Source: Dryas octopetala
Lineage: Eukaryota; Streptophyta; Magnoliopsida; Rosales; Rosaceae
NCBI GenBank assembly: GCA_963921425.1
Contig: OY992840.1
Location: 622,501 to 686,500 of the forward strand
Length of the DNA: 64,000 nt
Reading direction: 5' to 3'
The position numbers and the translations under genes were made by a program. This document shows positions 22,078-35,095 of this stretch, in pieces. Under the pieces are notes generated by a model. The model had not been told where the DNA came from. It was given only the letters and a program-made list of their open reading frames with translations, and searched no databases. Every line of letters begins with the position of its first letter. Position 1 is the stretch's first letter.

Positions 22078-23820
22078 ATGGACTTGCAACAAAAAGATGA
22101 CCCTCCTAAAATTTCTGTCGAACCATCACTTGTGGACCAGCATTTTCTGCTGAACTTCATCATGGGAAATTACTTGGGTCCTGATGTCAAGTTTGATAGC
22201 CTGAGATACTCAGCATTTCAAAGACTAGCTGAAGGTTCACCTCCGTATATGTCAAGTGATTTGGGCCCTTCATATGTTAGTGTGTCTCATTTGGAGACTT
22301 TATATTATTATGTCCTCAGGAATGCTCACCCTAGCCTGGTTTTGAGACCAAATATGTTACATAAGTATTTAAAGGGCAGCCTACCTTTTCCAAGTTCAGG
22401 GCTGACAAAAGACAGTTGGCAGTTCACAAATTTTTTCCCTTTGAATCTTCATGAACAGATATGGTACCCGGAAAGCTTCAGAATTGTTAAGGGCATTGTT
22501 TTTATTGATGATCCTGCTACATCATGTATGAAAGAGGACAATCTGGAGAAGTTCAAATCTTTATCTGGTATAAATAACCTGAAAATTGATATGCATGAAT
22601 CCATACGATATCGACATGAGTATCAGGCTGGTGAGGAAAGTATGCAGACCTGCCTAAATGATGGAAATGAGACAAATGCAGGAAATATTTCCAATGGAAA
22701 TGGTAATTCATCAGCGAGGTTTCAGCAAAAGTATAAGAGGAGATGTCTCCCTCATCATCCATCAATGCCAGCATTTTCCCAAGTTTTTCCTAAGTCAACA
22801 CTTTGTTGCAAAGATGAAGCTTCATGGAGGACCTTCAAACCAGATGGACCTGTGCTCATGCCCCTTCTCTCTGTTCCAGCTGTGGAAGAATGTACTTCAG
22901 ATTCTTCTATTGTTTTGTCTGGGACTGCCATGAAAGGGATAGTTGGACCACCAGTTGGTGTTGTGGACATTGGTGTTAGCAAGGTTGCATATTATTTCCG
23001 GGTTTCTCTACCAGGGGTCAGGAAGGATTTTTGTATGTTTCTTTCCTTTCCTCATTTCTTTTCAAAATCTTCATGCTGACACATGCTCTTAAAATGCTTA
23101 TAATTTGGTGTCCCCCATATGTTTTCAAAATTTCCAAGGCACTTCTTCTACCAGTAATGGGATAATTGCCTCTTATAAGCTGCAGACATTCTGGAATAAG
23201 CTGCAGATAATGTTCCCATTGCCGCAAAATATAACAAGTATGCATGTTCTAGCTAACATTTATTTAATGATTCTTACTCCTGATAGAACACAGAAAAAAG
23301 AAAAAATTAAAAATCCTCTTGGAGGATTTAGCTTATTCCCCCCTTCCCCATTTTGGATATAATGAGTCTTGGGGAATTTGTTTGAACCCATGAAGTACTG
23401 TAAACCTGTAACTTGCCCTAGTTAGACCAGAGGTAGTGCTCACACTGACATGCTAGGCAGACATGATATCTTGTGTATTCTTTGTCAGTTAAATTGTTCA
23501 TCTTCTCACTCCTACATGCTTCTCTTGATAAGAAATGTTAGTTCACGTTTCACACATTTACAAATTGATCTTATGTGGTAACAGGTCAATTTAATTGTGA
23601 GATTGAATCTGATGGGAAGGTTCATCTCCAAGGCGTCACAAGTGGTGGAAATCCCGTAAGGAAACGTTCTCGTGTATTTCAAATGAAATTCCAGCAATTA
23701 TGCCCACCTGGGCCATTCACACTCTCTTTCAGTCTTCCAGGACCTGTTGATCCAAGGCTTTTTGCACCTAACTTTGGATCTGATGGCATTTTTGAAGGAG
23801 TAATCATAAAACATGAGTAA
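22078..23820 (+). CDS. IDM2/IDM3-like alpha-crystallin-domain protein, two exons, 396 aa
   Basis: Coding join 22078-23032 and 23585-23820; donor GT at 23033, acceptor AG before 23585, the Cys-319 codon split by the intron. Residues 1-180 form a plant-specific N-terminal region (DQHFLLNFIMGNYLGPD; YYYVLRNAH; WYPESFRIVKGIVFID), 185-270 is a polar linker with a basic patch KYKRR (218-222) that could aid nuclear entry, and 282-396 is the alpha-crystallin/HSP20-like domain (GPPVGVVDIGVSKVAYYFRVSLPG; FQQLCPPGPFTLSFSLPGPVDPR). The domain lacks a C-terminal extension with an IxI motif, unlike true small heat-shock proteins. Family knowledge: Arabidopsis IDM2 and IDM3 act with IDM1 and MBD7 to guide ROS1 demethylation. 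No stops or shifts; likely functional. Another HSP20-like nuclear protein remains possible. Confidence 0.8.
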
Positions 23821-24997
23821 TATCTGATGCTCACTTACATTCTTGATGTAGCAAAAGTCGAAAAAAATGGTAGGATTTTCTGACTAGTCCAGTCACTAAC
23901 ATGTTTGTCTGCTAAGCATGTAAATGGTGCAGTAAAATATTGGTTGGATATTGATGGAGTATGTTGGAGATTTACTGCAAAAATGCATGCTATATGGTTC
24001 TCTTCCTCACACAAGTACATGCATGTACATCCACATACATCAACATCGAGCATGACGAGTAGAATTTGGGTGGGATAGTCATGCTATGAATGTGGTGGGT
24101 ACACATGCGTGCATGCACATACATCAACATCAAGCATGAGATGTAGTCACTCACTCACCGACTCCTTATCTATCAAATAGTTTCTTCTATCTACTGAATT
24201 CAAAAGGCCTATAATAAAATAACAAAGTTCAAAATTTAGTTTTTAACACAATACATTGTTGGCATTGAAGTCGAGTTTAATGCATGGCATTGTTGGAAGG
24301 GCTGTCTATATTATTACTATCTAACATGATAGTGTGGTATGATAAAAGAGTTTTATTTTTATATTTTTAGAGATTGTATCCGACTGCAATCTGAGATTCT
24401 GATTGTTGTGTATTAAAAAAGAGAAAGTGTATCTCTATTTTATTTACTACGATAGGCCAACGAATTGGAAAAGAAAACGGCAAAATCTATGCATAACTTA
24501 CAAAATTCCCCCTATACCCCACAGTCCACCAAAGTTTTTCCCTTTAACATTTCCAATTTTTTCCTCAAATGAATTAAAAATTTAAAAAGTTAAAAAAGTA
24601 GATAAAAAAAAGGTAAGCTATATTTTGCCCCAAAATTATTTTTGGTTATCATGGTTCACATTTTGCCAGTTTAATCCTTTTGTTTTTTGTTTGCAATCTT
24701 AGGTCATTTTGCACCAAACATGAATAGTTTTCTCAAATTGAAATTAATAGTTTGTTCAAACACTTGAGTTTAACTTAAGAGTTAAGAATGACCAAAAATC
24801 ATGTATATAGCCTAGAATTTGATTTTCAAACAAAAATTCTAAGAAATGCCAACAAAAGTTTTTGTTGGGGGTGAGATACTTATTGCTTCCTCATCTTTTG
24901 TACCCAATAAAAAAATGCTGAATCTCCAACACGACGTTGTCTACACCGTATGTTTGTAACAAAAATAAGAAGAGAAGTATTGGTTTCCTATGGATAC
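23821..24997. other. 3' flank of the alpha-crystallin gene, intergenic
   Basis: No gene seen. A short direct repeat (ACATACATCAACATC and neighbours) occurs at 24035-24050 and 24117-24135. The rest is AT-rich. Confidence 0.4.
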
Positions 24998-25000
24998 TAA

Positions 25001-25294
25001 GAGCATGTGCAATGCAAGGTCAATAGGGGAAGTCAGTTCAATATATTGACATTATGGAAGAAAAAAATGCTTGCAATGGGAGGTCAATAATTAACTATTG
25101 AATTGAATTATAAATAGCCAAGTCAAAAAATTGACACAATTATTGTCTAATTGTCAATTGACATCCCTGGAATCGAGACAAGGGGACTCGGGAGTAAGCG
25201 TTTTGAAATTTAATTGGCCAACGTCTGCGCGAATGTAGCTTTTAGCCGAGCTATCACTTGCAACGGTCTGAATTTTGACCGTTTGTGCTAACCT

Positions 25295-25332
<38 letters not shown>

Positions 25333-26828
25333 ACTTTAACATTTTTACAAATCCTATATATATGTGCACTCTCTCATGTTATTTTCATAACATTTCATCC
25401 CCTACATTTGTGTATTACCCCTCTTGAGCTTACTGTAGTGTTCATTTCTTTCTCCACAAATTGTGTATTTTTTTTTTTTGCATCAAAGATGAGTAAAAAA
25501 GGGCCACGTTTTTCCAATGATAAAGAAGTAGCCCTATGCCATGCTTTTGTTCATATCTCTGAAGATCCGATCATTGGTGCTGATCAAACTCGAAAAATAT
25601 TTTGGATTTGAGTACATGAAAAGTATGCTGAGCTTATTGGTGAGGTGTTAGGCAAATGTACAACCGAGAGTGTTAAGTGCAAATGGCAATGAATCAAGAA
25701 GATAGTCACGTATTATCTTTCTTGTCATAAGCAAGTCGATATCCGTAGGCAAAGTGGGCTCTCCAAGGTCGACCAGGTAAGCTTATTAATGTTTTATTAT
25801 TAATAATTACAAAATATATGTCTTATCATTGTAATTTATAATGTTCATGTTTTAATCTTATCAATTATATTTAAAGGTCTGAGAAGCAATTTTTGTTCAA
25901 AGAAAAAAGAGCAAGCAGGATTTACAAAAGGACCATTGTTATGAGGTTTTAAAAGATTTCCTCTTTGTCGGTGTCACTAATTCGCAACCTATCGGACTCA
26001 CCGATCTTGAGCCATAATCACAACCAATGAAGGACGTCGATCTTGATTTCGACACCGATCCGGTTGAAGCTTCTCCTTCCCAAAATACATTCAAAAGGCC
26101 AATTGGAAGAAAATTATCCAAACAAGCACGCAAGAAGATGGCCCAAGATGACATCGCCAAACAATGCTTGAGCGAGGCGTTAGAGAAAATGTCTCAACAA
26201 ACAGCAAGGTTGGAGGATGCACGTGAAGAGTACAATAAGATTGCAAAGTACTCTGAAGACATGAAAATAATGCAAATGGATATCTCTCACCTAGATGAAT
26301 TTTCAAAGGCATTTTTTATGAGTAAAAAGCATGAGATCACGGCTCAATATGTACCGATTGGGATCATCCAGACCAAACACATCGGGTTCGAACTCGGATG
26401 CCTATTATCCTACAATGTCTCCCGCCGATTCGTGGGAGTGATTATGTTTATTTTAATATTAGCTTTTATGGTAAAATCTATTTTATGTTGTAGTTCCTTG
26501 ATTATTTATGCGTGTTTTATTTTATGCAATTAATTTAAATTTGGGTATTAATTTAATTATTAAAAAATATTAAATATTGGGCCCATTTTAAAGATCTCAT
26601 TGAGATAATTTCAATGGTATAATTTTTTAAATAAATAAACTTAAAAATTTTAATTTGTAAGAGAATATATGAAAATATTAAAAAACATATAGCTATTTAC
26701 TTATGTTATTGACTTAAACCATTGCAAACAAAATAACTTAAGTCAAGTCAATAATTGACACAATTCAAAAATGAGGGTCAATAAGCTTGTATTGACATGC
26801 CAATTGAGATTTTGTGTTGCACATGCTC
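25001..26828 (+). mobile_element. Non-autonomous PIF/Harbinger element, 1828 bp
   Basis: The termini GAGCATGTGCAA and inverse TTGCACATGCTC are perfect over 12 bases, flanked by TAA at 24998-25000 and 26829-26831. Subterminal GGTCAATA motifs appear at both ends. It holds only a decayed Myb/NAM-associated ORF and no transposase, so mobilisation would need help in trans. A 34-base T homopolymer lies at 25297-25330. Confidence 0.85.
25489..26355 (+). pseudogene. Harbinger ORF1-type (NAM-associated/Myb-like) protein, decayed
   Basis: The frame starts MSKKGPRFSNDKEVALCHAF and continues VHISEDPIIGADQTRKIFW, the trihelix-like block of plant proteins often labelled 'glutathione S-transferase T3-like' or 'NAM-associated'. 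Stops occur after FWI (25609), within KCKWQ and after an intron-like gap (about 25776-25876). The C-terminal part is open from 26027 (RPIGRKLSKQARKKMAQDDIA followed by a coiled-coil-like EALEKMSQQTARLEDAREEY). At least four in-frame stops make it a pseudogene. It matches the DNA-binding partner of Harbinger transposases. Confidence 0.7.
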
Positions 26829-26880
26829 TAAGATTTGTGTGTTTCATTCTTTAAATAATTAAGAAAATGAATAAAAGTAT

Positions 26881-27085
26881 GGGTAGTACTTGGGTCACCC
26901 CCAGGGGGTACCATTTGGTCACCCCCATCCCCCAAACGATTTATATAACCAAACGATTTTTGATTGAGTTGATTTTTTTCAGAAATGATCTTTAATAGGT
27001 AATTTAAAAAATGAACGATTTCGATCCTGAGCCTGCACTGCTGAACAAGTAGTTTTGGGGGGTGTAGGTGACCCAAGTACTGCCC
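26881..27085. mobile_element. MITE, 205 bp, 9-bp target duplication
   Basis: Inverted ends GGGTAGTACTTGGGTCACC and inverse of GGTGACCCAAGTACTGCCC differ at one base. Flanks TAAAAGTAT (26872-26880) and TAAAAGTGT (27086-27094) are 9-bp target duplications with one difference, which fits a Mutator-type (MULE) MITE. Confidence 0.8.
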
Positions 27086-27094
27086 TAAAAGTGT

Positions 27095-27987
27095 TTAAGT
27101 TACACTTGAATAGAACTATCAACTATACATGATAATCTCCTCTGAGTATGTAAACTAAGAAAACTATCTAGCATCTCTCATTAGTATGGGCTAAAACTTA
27201 TCACGTCCAACTATATCTTGGAGTGGAGAGCACGACAAGGAAACATAAGTCTCCTTGTGTGTATGAGATTCATTATCTGGATTAGGGTAGAACTGTTTAT
27301 CATGCCCCACAAGTTGAACAGGGGAGGAGCCACTAGAAGCTTGGATACGAAAGTCAGAAACTAGGTGGAAGAAAGACTCTTGGTCATGATGTCGTCGAGC
27401 TAATCAACTGTACAAACATAGCGTACATCAATTTCTCCACGAACAACCTTTTCTATGATATAGTGATAGTTTACTTCGACATGGCGAGTTTAAGTATGAA
27501 ATACAGAATTTAGAGCCAAAGAGATGACACTAATGTTGTCACACCAAATTAGTGCAGAACGGATAGATGAACATGAAGATCACGGAAAATAGAATGAAAC
27601 CAAGAAATTGTTGTACCCGTATAAGTAAGTTGGAGGCACCCTCAGCTACTTTTTGGAACTTCATCAGATGATATTAGGAACCAAAATAGCTACCAATAGA
27701 TATGTGATTATCTGGATTCCCAACATAATTTGCATTACAAAAGGCACTAAATCAAATGAACCACGAGTATAAAGGAGACCATAATAAGGATTTAAGATAT
27801 ATATTAGGATCCTTTTGACATCCATCCAATGAATAGATGTAGGAGAATGAAGGAACTGATAAACTTGTTTGACTGCATATGTGCCAAATCAGGTCTACGT
27901 ACTGATGGTCAAATACTAAAGAGCGTTCACAATGCTACGGTACATTAACGGATTGGAAAGAGGTTCGGACTGATAAATACTCAACTT
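27095..27987 (-). mobile_element. Left part of an old Copia element (LTR remnant and RNase H)
   Basis: 27095-27302 looks like an LTR ending TTTATCA on the plus strand, followed by a G-rich purine tract (27310-27330). 27380-27960 translated on the minus strand gives degenerate Copia RNase H pieces parallel to those of the element at 13 kb (the QLADIMTK-like end and HVEVDYHYI region). The element is cut at 27992 by the plus-strand Copia and resumes at 35096. Confidence 0.7.
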
Positions 27988-28369
27988 GTGCCTATTAAAG
28001 TTTACTTGAGTGTTTATTTTATTGTTGTGAATAAATCTTGATGGACCTATTCTTTAGGAAATTTGTTGACATAAGTAAGTGTATCCCATTTCTTTAGGAG
28101 TACTCCAATACTGGAGGAGTGTTGAGTCGTGGAACTAGTTGGTTCCTATTTCTCTGGTTAGCTTGTTTAAGCTTGTCCTTTTAAGTTGTAATCCTTTCTT
28201 TTGAATAATTAAGTTAAGTAAGCTGAATTCCTGTTCCAAAACTATTCTTTGTGCTTTGAGTTAGTTTGCTTTCAATTTTCAACATCTGGTATCAGAGCCA
28301 CTTCATTGGGCCTGATCGAAAACCTCTCTATAGAAGCAGTAGCTTTCTCCCTTGCTATAGCAAGAACTC

Positions 28370-29660
28370 ATGGCGTCTGACAAGGTGGTCGATAACTATT
28401 TTCAGTCAACCATACCGTGTTTCGATGGTCATTACGATCATTGGAGCATGTTAATGGAGAATTTCCTGAGATCCAAGGAGTATTGGACTCTTGTGGAAAC
28501 CGGTTTTGTCGAACCGAAAAGTGGAGCAGTTCTGACAGAAGCAAAACAAAAGAGACTTGATGAGCAGAAGTTGAAGGATCTGAAGGTCAAAAATTATTTA
28601 TTCTAGGCGATTAATTGTTCCATTTTGGAGTCTATTCTCCAGAAAAAGCACTTCCAAAGGCTCGATGAAAGTCAAGTGTTCTCAACTTCGATCAAGCACT
28701 CCGCAGAGAGTTTGAAACTCTTCAGATGAAGCAGGGAGAGTTGGTGAATGATTATTTTTCAAGAGCAATGGCGATTGCAAACAAGATGAGACAAGATGAA
28801 TGGTGACAAGATGATTGATGTCACCATAGTTGCGAAGATTAATTCTTCGATTAATGACACCGAAGTTTGACTATGTCGTTTGTTCAATTGAAGAATCAAA
28901 TGACATTGATGAACTCTCAATTGATGAGCTACAGAGTTCTTTGCAAGTCCATGAGCAAAAGGTGAACCAAAGCAGCAACACCACCATCGAAGAGCTAGCA
29001 TTGAAAACTTCAACCTTTGCTAAATCCTCAAGCTAAAGAGGAAGAGGCCGAGGTAGAGACATAGGAAGGGGAAGATAAGGTCGAGGAAATAGAGATGGAA
29101 ACAGGCAGAATTCAAGTTTCAAACATGAAGATCATTCTCAAGGTCGAGGGAAAGCTAAGCTACAGATGTGACAATTTTGGTCACTACCATTTTGAATGTT
29201 ACACCAAGTTGCCTAGTGACAAAGAAAAAGGGGAGAAGTCCAATTTTGCAGAGAAAAATGAACATGAAACACTCTTAATGGCGTTCCATGTCAAAAAAAA
29301 TGAGCTAGAACCAGACATATGGTATCTGGACACAGGCTGCAGCAATCATATGTGTGGTAGTAAGTCATTCTTTTCCCATTTAAATGAAGATTTTAGAACT
29401 ACTGTGAGTTTTGGTGATCATTCTACAGTGAATGTTATGGGAAAGGGTGATGTTCAAATCAGGACTAAAGAGAATAATATTGAGACTATCTCAAATGTCT
29501 TTTATATTGCTTACCTGAAAAACAATTTGTTATGTGTGGGACAGCTGCAAGAGAAAGGATATGTGGCTACAATCAAAGGAGGTGCTTGTGAAATCTATGA
29601 TCCTGAAAGGGGTCTAATTGCTTGTGTTAAGATGACACCAAATAGATTGTTTCCACTGTG
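28370..29660 (+). pseudogene. Copia gag and protease, decayed
   Basis: Gag begins MASDKVVDNYFQSTIPCFDG with the expected YDHWSMLMENFLRSKEYW block; a stop at 28603-28605 and a shift near 28680 interrupt it. The zinc knuckle near 29155-29195 reads SYRCDNFGHYHFEC, so its first Cys has become Ser. The protease site WYLDTGCSNHM lies near 29320, followed by an open stretch to 29661. It cannot yield an intact polyprotein. Confidence 0.88.
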
Positions 29661-29679
29661 AATCAAGAGCATCCAAACT

Positions 29680-30604
29680 TGCTGTATGGCCAAGGTGAAC
29701 AATCCAACATGGCTTTGGCATTTTCGCTATGGCCATTTGAATTTCAATGGATTAAAGACTTTCTCAGAACATGGTGACTGGCCTTCCTCAGATTATTCCT
29801 CCCTCAAAAGTATGTGAAGAGTGCGTTGTTGGCAAACAACATCGTGTGCAATTCCCAAAAGGAAAGGCATGAAGAGTGCAGAGACCATTGGAGTTGATCC
29901 ATTCCGATATATATGGTCCCATTAACCCGGTATCCAATGGCAAAAAGAAATATTTTATTTCTTTTATTGATGACTATTGCCGGAAAACTTGGTTCTATTT
30001 TTTGCAGGAGAAAAAGCTTTTACAGTATTAAAAAGTTTCAAATCTCAGGTGGAGAATGAAAATGGAAGAGCCATTAAAACTCTCCGTACTGATTGTGGTG
30101 GAGAATACATGTCACAAGAATTTGCAAATTTTTGTGATGAACATGGTATCCGAAGGCAAATGACAGCAACCTACACACCCTAGAAAAATAGTGTATCGGA
30201 GAGGAAGAACCGAACTATCCTGAACATGGTAAGAAGCATGTTAGCAAAAGGGAGAATTCTAGAGAGTTTTTGGCTAGAAGCAGTAAGTTGAAGCATCCAT
30301 ATTCTGAATCGGAGTCCTACATTTGCCGTTCAAAACATGACATTGGAAGAAGCTTGGAATGGACGAAAGCCAGCCGTTGATCACTTCAAAATCTTTGGGT
30401 GCATTGCATATGCACACATTCCAGATGAGAAGAGGAAGAAGCTAGATTACAAAAGTGAAAAATGTGTCTTTCTTGGGGTCGACAATCAATCAAAAGCCTA
30501 CAAGTTGTTCATTCCTATCACAGAAAAGATTGTCATTAGTCGAATGTTAGTTTTTATGAGAAGAATACATGGAATATATTGGACTGGAAAAAGTGTAAGG
30601 TAAC
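29680..30604 (+). pseudogene. Copia integrase, decayed
   Basis: The pre-integrase box WHFRYGHLNFNGL begins near 29712. The core shows FIDDYC, LRTDCGGEY and SVSERKNR, which keep D, D and E, though Arg of the usual TDRGGE is Cys. Stops occur near 30181 (TYTP*) and 30288, with shifts around 29770-29930. The C-terminal block (FKIFGCIAY; KCVFLGV) is open from 30337. Confidence 0.87.
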
Positions 30605-31326
30605 AGCAAATACCTGTGAGTTTTGACAAAGAAGAAGTAGAAACGCAGTTGCAGCCAATCCTTTCTGCTGATACTATATTGCTGCAATCACTCGACTTCA
30701 ACAAAGCCCAGGCAGCAGAGGCAAACTCTCGATCTCAACGAACGAAGAAGAGACCTACATGGATGATAGATTATGAGATTAGTGGTGAAGATAAATCTAA
30801 TAATAATGATACACTTGCTCATTTTGCATTATTTCCAGATTGTGATCCCATCACATTCCAAGAAGCTGTCAAAGATTCAAAATGGCAAAAAGCCATGAAT
30901 GATGAAATCAGGTCTATAGAGAAAAACAACACTTGGGAGTTGTCAGAACTTCCAAAGGGGCAGAAATCCATTGGTGTCAAATAGATTTATAAAACAAAGT
31001 TGAAGAAAGATGGAGAAGTCGACAAGTATAAAGCCCGGCTCGTTGCAAATTAAGGGGTACAAGCAAGAATTTTGTGTTGATTACACAGAGATGTTTGCTC
31101 CAGTTGCGAGGCTTTACATTGTTTGATTAGTGTTATCCATGGCTGCCCATAATTCATGGCCTATCTATCAGTTGGATGTGAAGTCAACATTTTTGCATGG
31201 CGAATTGAAAGAAGAGGTGTACATTAACCAACCTCCTGAATATGTGAAGCAAGGTCATGAGAATTAGGCATACAGATTAAAGAAAGCATTATACGGATTG
31301 AAACAAGCACCGAGAGCTTGGTATAG

Positions 31327-33651
31327 TGTAACAACCCGACCCAAATTTTCACTAGAAATTTAAATTTTTATTTAACTATGTTTTTAAGAGGTTTATAAAA
31401 GATGTTGGATTGTATTTTAAAGATTTTGAGATTTATTTGGAAAATAAAAAGAGTTTTGATTTAAAGTTTTGATTTATTTATTTTTGTTTTAATTTAAGCA
31501 TGACCAAAAGTTGACTTTTAAAATGAATGGGTTTTCAATTTTGACTTTGGGTCCGGTAGATAGGTTTTGATCTCACGATTTCATAGACACGCGGCACGCG
31601 CCAATCCGAGTTACGGTTTGAAATATATAGGCGTTTAAAGTGGGGGGCAATGTTGTAAATTTATAAAAGTGGGTTTTAAAAATCAGATTTCCTCTCTCTC
31701 TCTCTAGATTTTTCCACAACTTTCTCTCTCTCTCTCTAGAACTTTCTCTCTCCCTCTATTTATTCTCTCTCCCCGCACTCTCTCTCTCTCGGTTTTCCCT
31801 CTCCTCCGCACCCTCTCCCCTGCGCGCACCACCCAGCCACCCCCACTCACCATCACCGGCCAGCCCCTGGCTCCGGCAAACGCCCCCCAGGCGCCGACCA
31901 CCACCCCCCGAGCCTACTCTCTTTCTCTCCCCGTGTTCTCTCTCTCTTCACTTTCTCTGTGCGCCACCAAGCCCTGCACATCAGCCAACGTCCATCACTC
32001 AGCCGCCGCCCATCTCTTCGCCCAGCCATCTTCAGCCACCTGAGGTCACCGGCGTGCCTCCCCAACGCCTGCTAGCTCGCCAGCTCCGCCTCCAGCTAGC
32101 CCAGCCCGTGCGCACAAAAAACCCAGCAATTGGCTCCCCTCTGTTTCGCCAAATTTTGGGTTGAACTCCGGCGCCAATCACCTCCCTTGTGAGACGACCG
32201 GGGCTCGTGACGATCCGGAGGAGGATCGAAGTTAGATTTCCTCACTGTGAGTGGACTAACTTTTAATCTTTTTGAAATATTTTATATGTTGATGATTAAA
32301 TTCCATTACTTAGCTATATTGAGTTTGAATTTAAGCTAAAGGATTTTAAGTTAAAAATTTGGTTTTTAAATTCTTCTTTCCTAAATTTAAAATTGATATT
32401 TATGGTTTTTGCATTTCAAAGTTTCGTGGATTTATGAATTGGTTTTGTTCAAGAAAGTTTAGAAGGATACAAAAAGATTTGAGTTTTATATGTTTACGAC
32501 GCGGTTGTGGAAAATGGTTTTCAAACCACCTTTGCAGTACCCTCCAGGTTATCAGATTTAATAGGTCTTTGGGACCCATCACGGCACACACATAGGCTTT
32601 GGGCCGTGTGTCGGGATGCTTCGCCCTTTGGGGGCCGCTCTGCGTGCACGTACGACAGAATATCCGGCTCTGCGTGCGTACGACAGACTCTCGGCTCTGC
32701 GCACGTAAGACAGAATTTGTGGCTCTGCATGCGTATGACAGATTTTCGGCTCTGCGCATGTATGACAGATTATTTATGGCTCTGCATGCGTATGACAGAT
32801 TCTCGGCTCTGCGCATGTATGACAGATTATTTATGGCTCTGCATGCGTATGACAGATCCTCGGCTCTGCGCATGTATGACAGATTCTATGGGTATCTGAC
32901 TGGTGTGTGTTTTTAACTGTTAAGTATTTTAAGTGATGAGTTTATGGCAGCAAAAGGTTTTAAGTAAGACGGTTTCAGTTGAACAGTTTTATTGATTTTC
33001 AATATATTGAGAATGTTTGAAAAGAAAGTTTTCAGCTCAAGTTATTTATTTATAAATTGACAATATCGATTTCAGTTTGAGAACTTGGATTTCAAAGTTT
33101 GATTTTCAACTTCATATTTTATATTTTACTGAGAAATGGTTTTAAAAACTGGGGGATTTCAAAGAACATTCTAAGGTTTTAGAGTTAAACATGTGAAAAA
33201 GGGTTTTTCTGAAAAGATATTTAAATCTTTGATCTTCATCTTCATTTAACTGTCCACTCACTAAGCCTATCTCACCGTTTTCTTGTTTTGTCTTAAATTG
33301 TTCCCCCAGGTAGTAGCGTTGGTGGAGGTCGAGCCAAACGCGTCGAGGCAAAGCATCCATTTTTTATTCCTGGTCCCTATAGGCGCTATGTTTATTTTTG
33401 TAAAAACTTATTGTAAATGATTAGTGGCTCTGATAACAACTCCTAAGGTTTAAGTGGGTCCGAGACCCTTTATTTGCTTGTGGTAGAGGTGGCTGAAAGA
33501 CTTAGAAGTGCTTTTTAACAGGTTTAGAAGTTTCTGGGTTAGTCCATTTTTAGGGGAGGTTCTGCCGAATTTTCGGTAGGATTTTCCTTGAATTTGGATT
33601 CCCGCAGGACCTCTCCGGGTTTCAGGGTGGAATCTGGGGGCGGTCCTGTCA
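31327..33651 (+). mobile_element. Gypsy-type solo LTR, 2325 bp
   Basis: It begins TGTAACAACCCGACCC and ends GGGCGGTCCTGTCA, flanked by the 5-bp duplication TATAG at 31322-31326 and 33652-33656. No internal region remains, as after LTR-LTR recombination. The start and end motifs match Ty3/Gypsy LTRs common in eudicots. It holds C/T-rich tracts (31690-31970), a G/C-rich Pro-like stretch and a tandem repeat (next entry). A second copy lies inverted at 39545. Confidence 0.88.
32625..32890 (+). repeat. Minisatellite inside the solo LTR
   Basis: About eight 28-32 base units based on GGCTCTGC(A/G)(T/C)G(C/T)GTATGACAGATT, alternating with a TATTTAT or TCTC spacer so that the higher-order period is near 60 bases. 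The open frames here are repeat artefacts. Confidence 0.85.
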
Positions 33652-35095
33652 TATAGTCTTATAGATACTTACTTTGCTAAGGAAGGTTTTCTTAAATGTC
33701 CTTATGAGCATACACTCTATACTAAACTTGGAGATGATGGGAAGATGCTTCTTGTGTGCTTATATATTGATGACCTTATTTATACCGGTAATGATAGAAT
33801 CATGTTTGATGATTTTAAGAAATCTATGATGGATGAATTTGATATGACAGATTTGGGGTTGACTCACTATTTCCTTGGCATCGAAGTAGTGCAATCATCT
33901 ATTGGTGTCTTTATTTCACAGAAAAAATATGTTATGAAAATTTTGGACAGGTTCAAAATGAAGGATTGCAATTCAGTTTCCACCTCAACTAAACTTGGGT
34001 TGAAGCTCACAAAGAATGGGGTAGTAAAGAAGGTGGATACTACTCTTTACAAGCAAATTGTTGGGAGTATCATGTACTTGACATCAACAAGGCCATATAT
34101 CATGTATGCTGTCAGTTTAATCAGTCGATACATGGAGAATCCAACTGAAGTTCATCTCTTAGTTGCAAAGAGAATTTTTTTGCTACTTGAAAGGTATTGC
34201 AGATTTTGGAATTTTGTATTAAAATGGTGGAGAGTCAAGGTTGATCGGGTTTTCAGATAGTGATTATGTTGGAGATCTTGATGATAGAAAGAGTACATAT
34301 GGATTTGTGTTCATGATAGGTTATGGAGCTGTCTCATGCATGGTCATCTAAGAAGCAACAGATAGTGACTTTGTCAACTACTAAAGCTGAGTTTGTTGCT
34401 GCAACATCAAGTTCATGTCAAGCTATTTGGTTACGAAGGTTACTTGAAGTTCTACACAATCAGCATCAAAGTCTAATCTTAATTTATCGTGATAATGTTT
34501 ATGCAATAAAGTTTTCAAAAAATCTAGTTCTACATGGGGGGAGCAAGCATATTGATGTGAGGTACCATTTCTTGAGTGATTTATGCAAGAATGGTGTTAT
34601 GGATTTACTGTTCTATAGAAGGTGAGAATCAGATTGCAGATATTCTGACTAAACCCTTCAAGCCTGCTGTGTTTATGAAGCTTCGAAGTCTACATGGAGT
34701 ATGTTCAAGGAAGGATGCTGCAATTGATGAACGAGAGCTGGGCTGCTGGAGTTATTTCTGTAAACTAATGTCTTTAGGACATTCAGTTTAAGGGAGGGTG
34801 TTAAAGTTTACTTGAGTGTTTGTTTTATTATTGTGAATAAATCTTAATTAACCTATTTTTTAGGAAATTTGTTGACATGCGTAAGTGTATCCCATTTCTT
34901 TAGAGGTACTCTAATACTGGAGAAGTGTTGAGTCGTGGAACTAGTTGGTTCCTATTTCTCTGGTCAGCTTGTTTAAGCTTGTCCTTTTAGGTTGTAATCG
35001 TTTTTTTTGAATAATTAAGTTGAGTAAGCTGAATTCCTGTTCCAAAACTATTCTTTGTGCTTTGAGTTAGTTTTCTTTCAATTTTCAACAGCGCC

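Larger units (their letters stand above)
30616..34791 (+). pseudogene. Copia reverse transcriptase and RNase H, split by a solo LTR
   Basis: Segment one (30616-31326) has the WQKAMNDEI start, KYKARLVAN followed by a stop and shift, [11 protein letters not shown] and LYGLKQAPRAWY. The solo LTR then intervenes. Segment two (33657-34791) resumes with the catalytic YIDD (LYIDDLIYTGND), FLGIEV, VGSIMYLTSTRP, a shift near 34240, the RNase H DSDYVGDLDDRKSTYGF, then STTKAEFVAA and HIDVRYHFL, and ends with QIADILTKPF. The YIDD form is a normal alternative to YVDD. Confidence 0.9.
27993..35090 (+). mobile_element. Ty1/Copia retrotransposon, plus strand, carrying a Gypsy solo LTR
   Basis: LTRs at 27993-28284 and 34799-35090 (292 bp each) differ at about 20 positions (about 7 percent); the first base pair of the 5' LTR has mutated to TA. 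Target duplications are GTGCC (27988-27992) and GCGCC (35091-35095). The primer site TGGTATCAGAGC is at 28287-28298 and the purine tract AAGGGAGGG at 34790-34798. Internal order is gag, protease, integrase, RT, RNase H. Many stops and shifts are present. The RT is split at 31326 by a solo LTR. Confidence 0.93.

Noticed and set aside
32400..32916. Repeat-protein-like ORFs on both strands (Met-Arg-Arg-Ala-Glu and Arg-Leu-Cys-Ala units)
   Set aside because: They are translations of the minisatellite within the Gypsy solo LTR.
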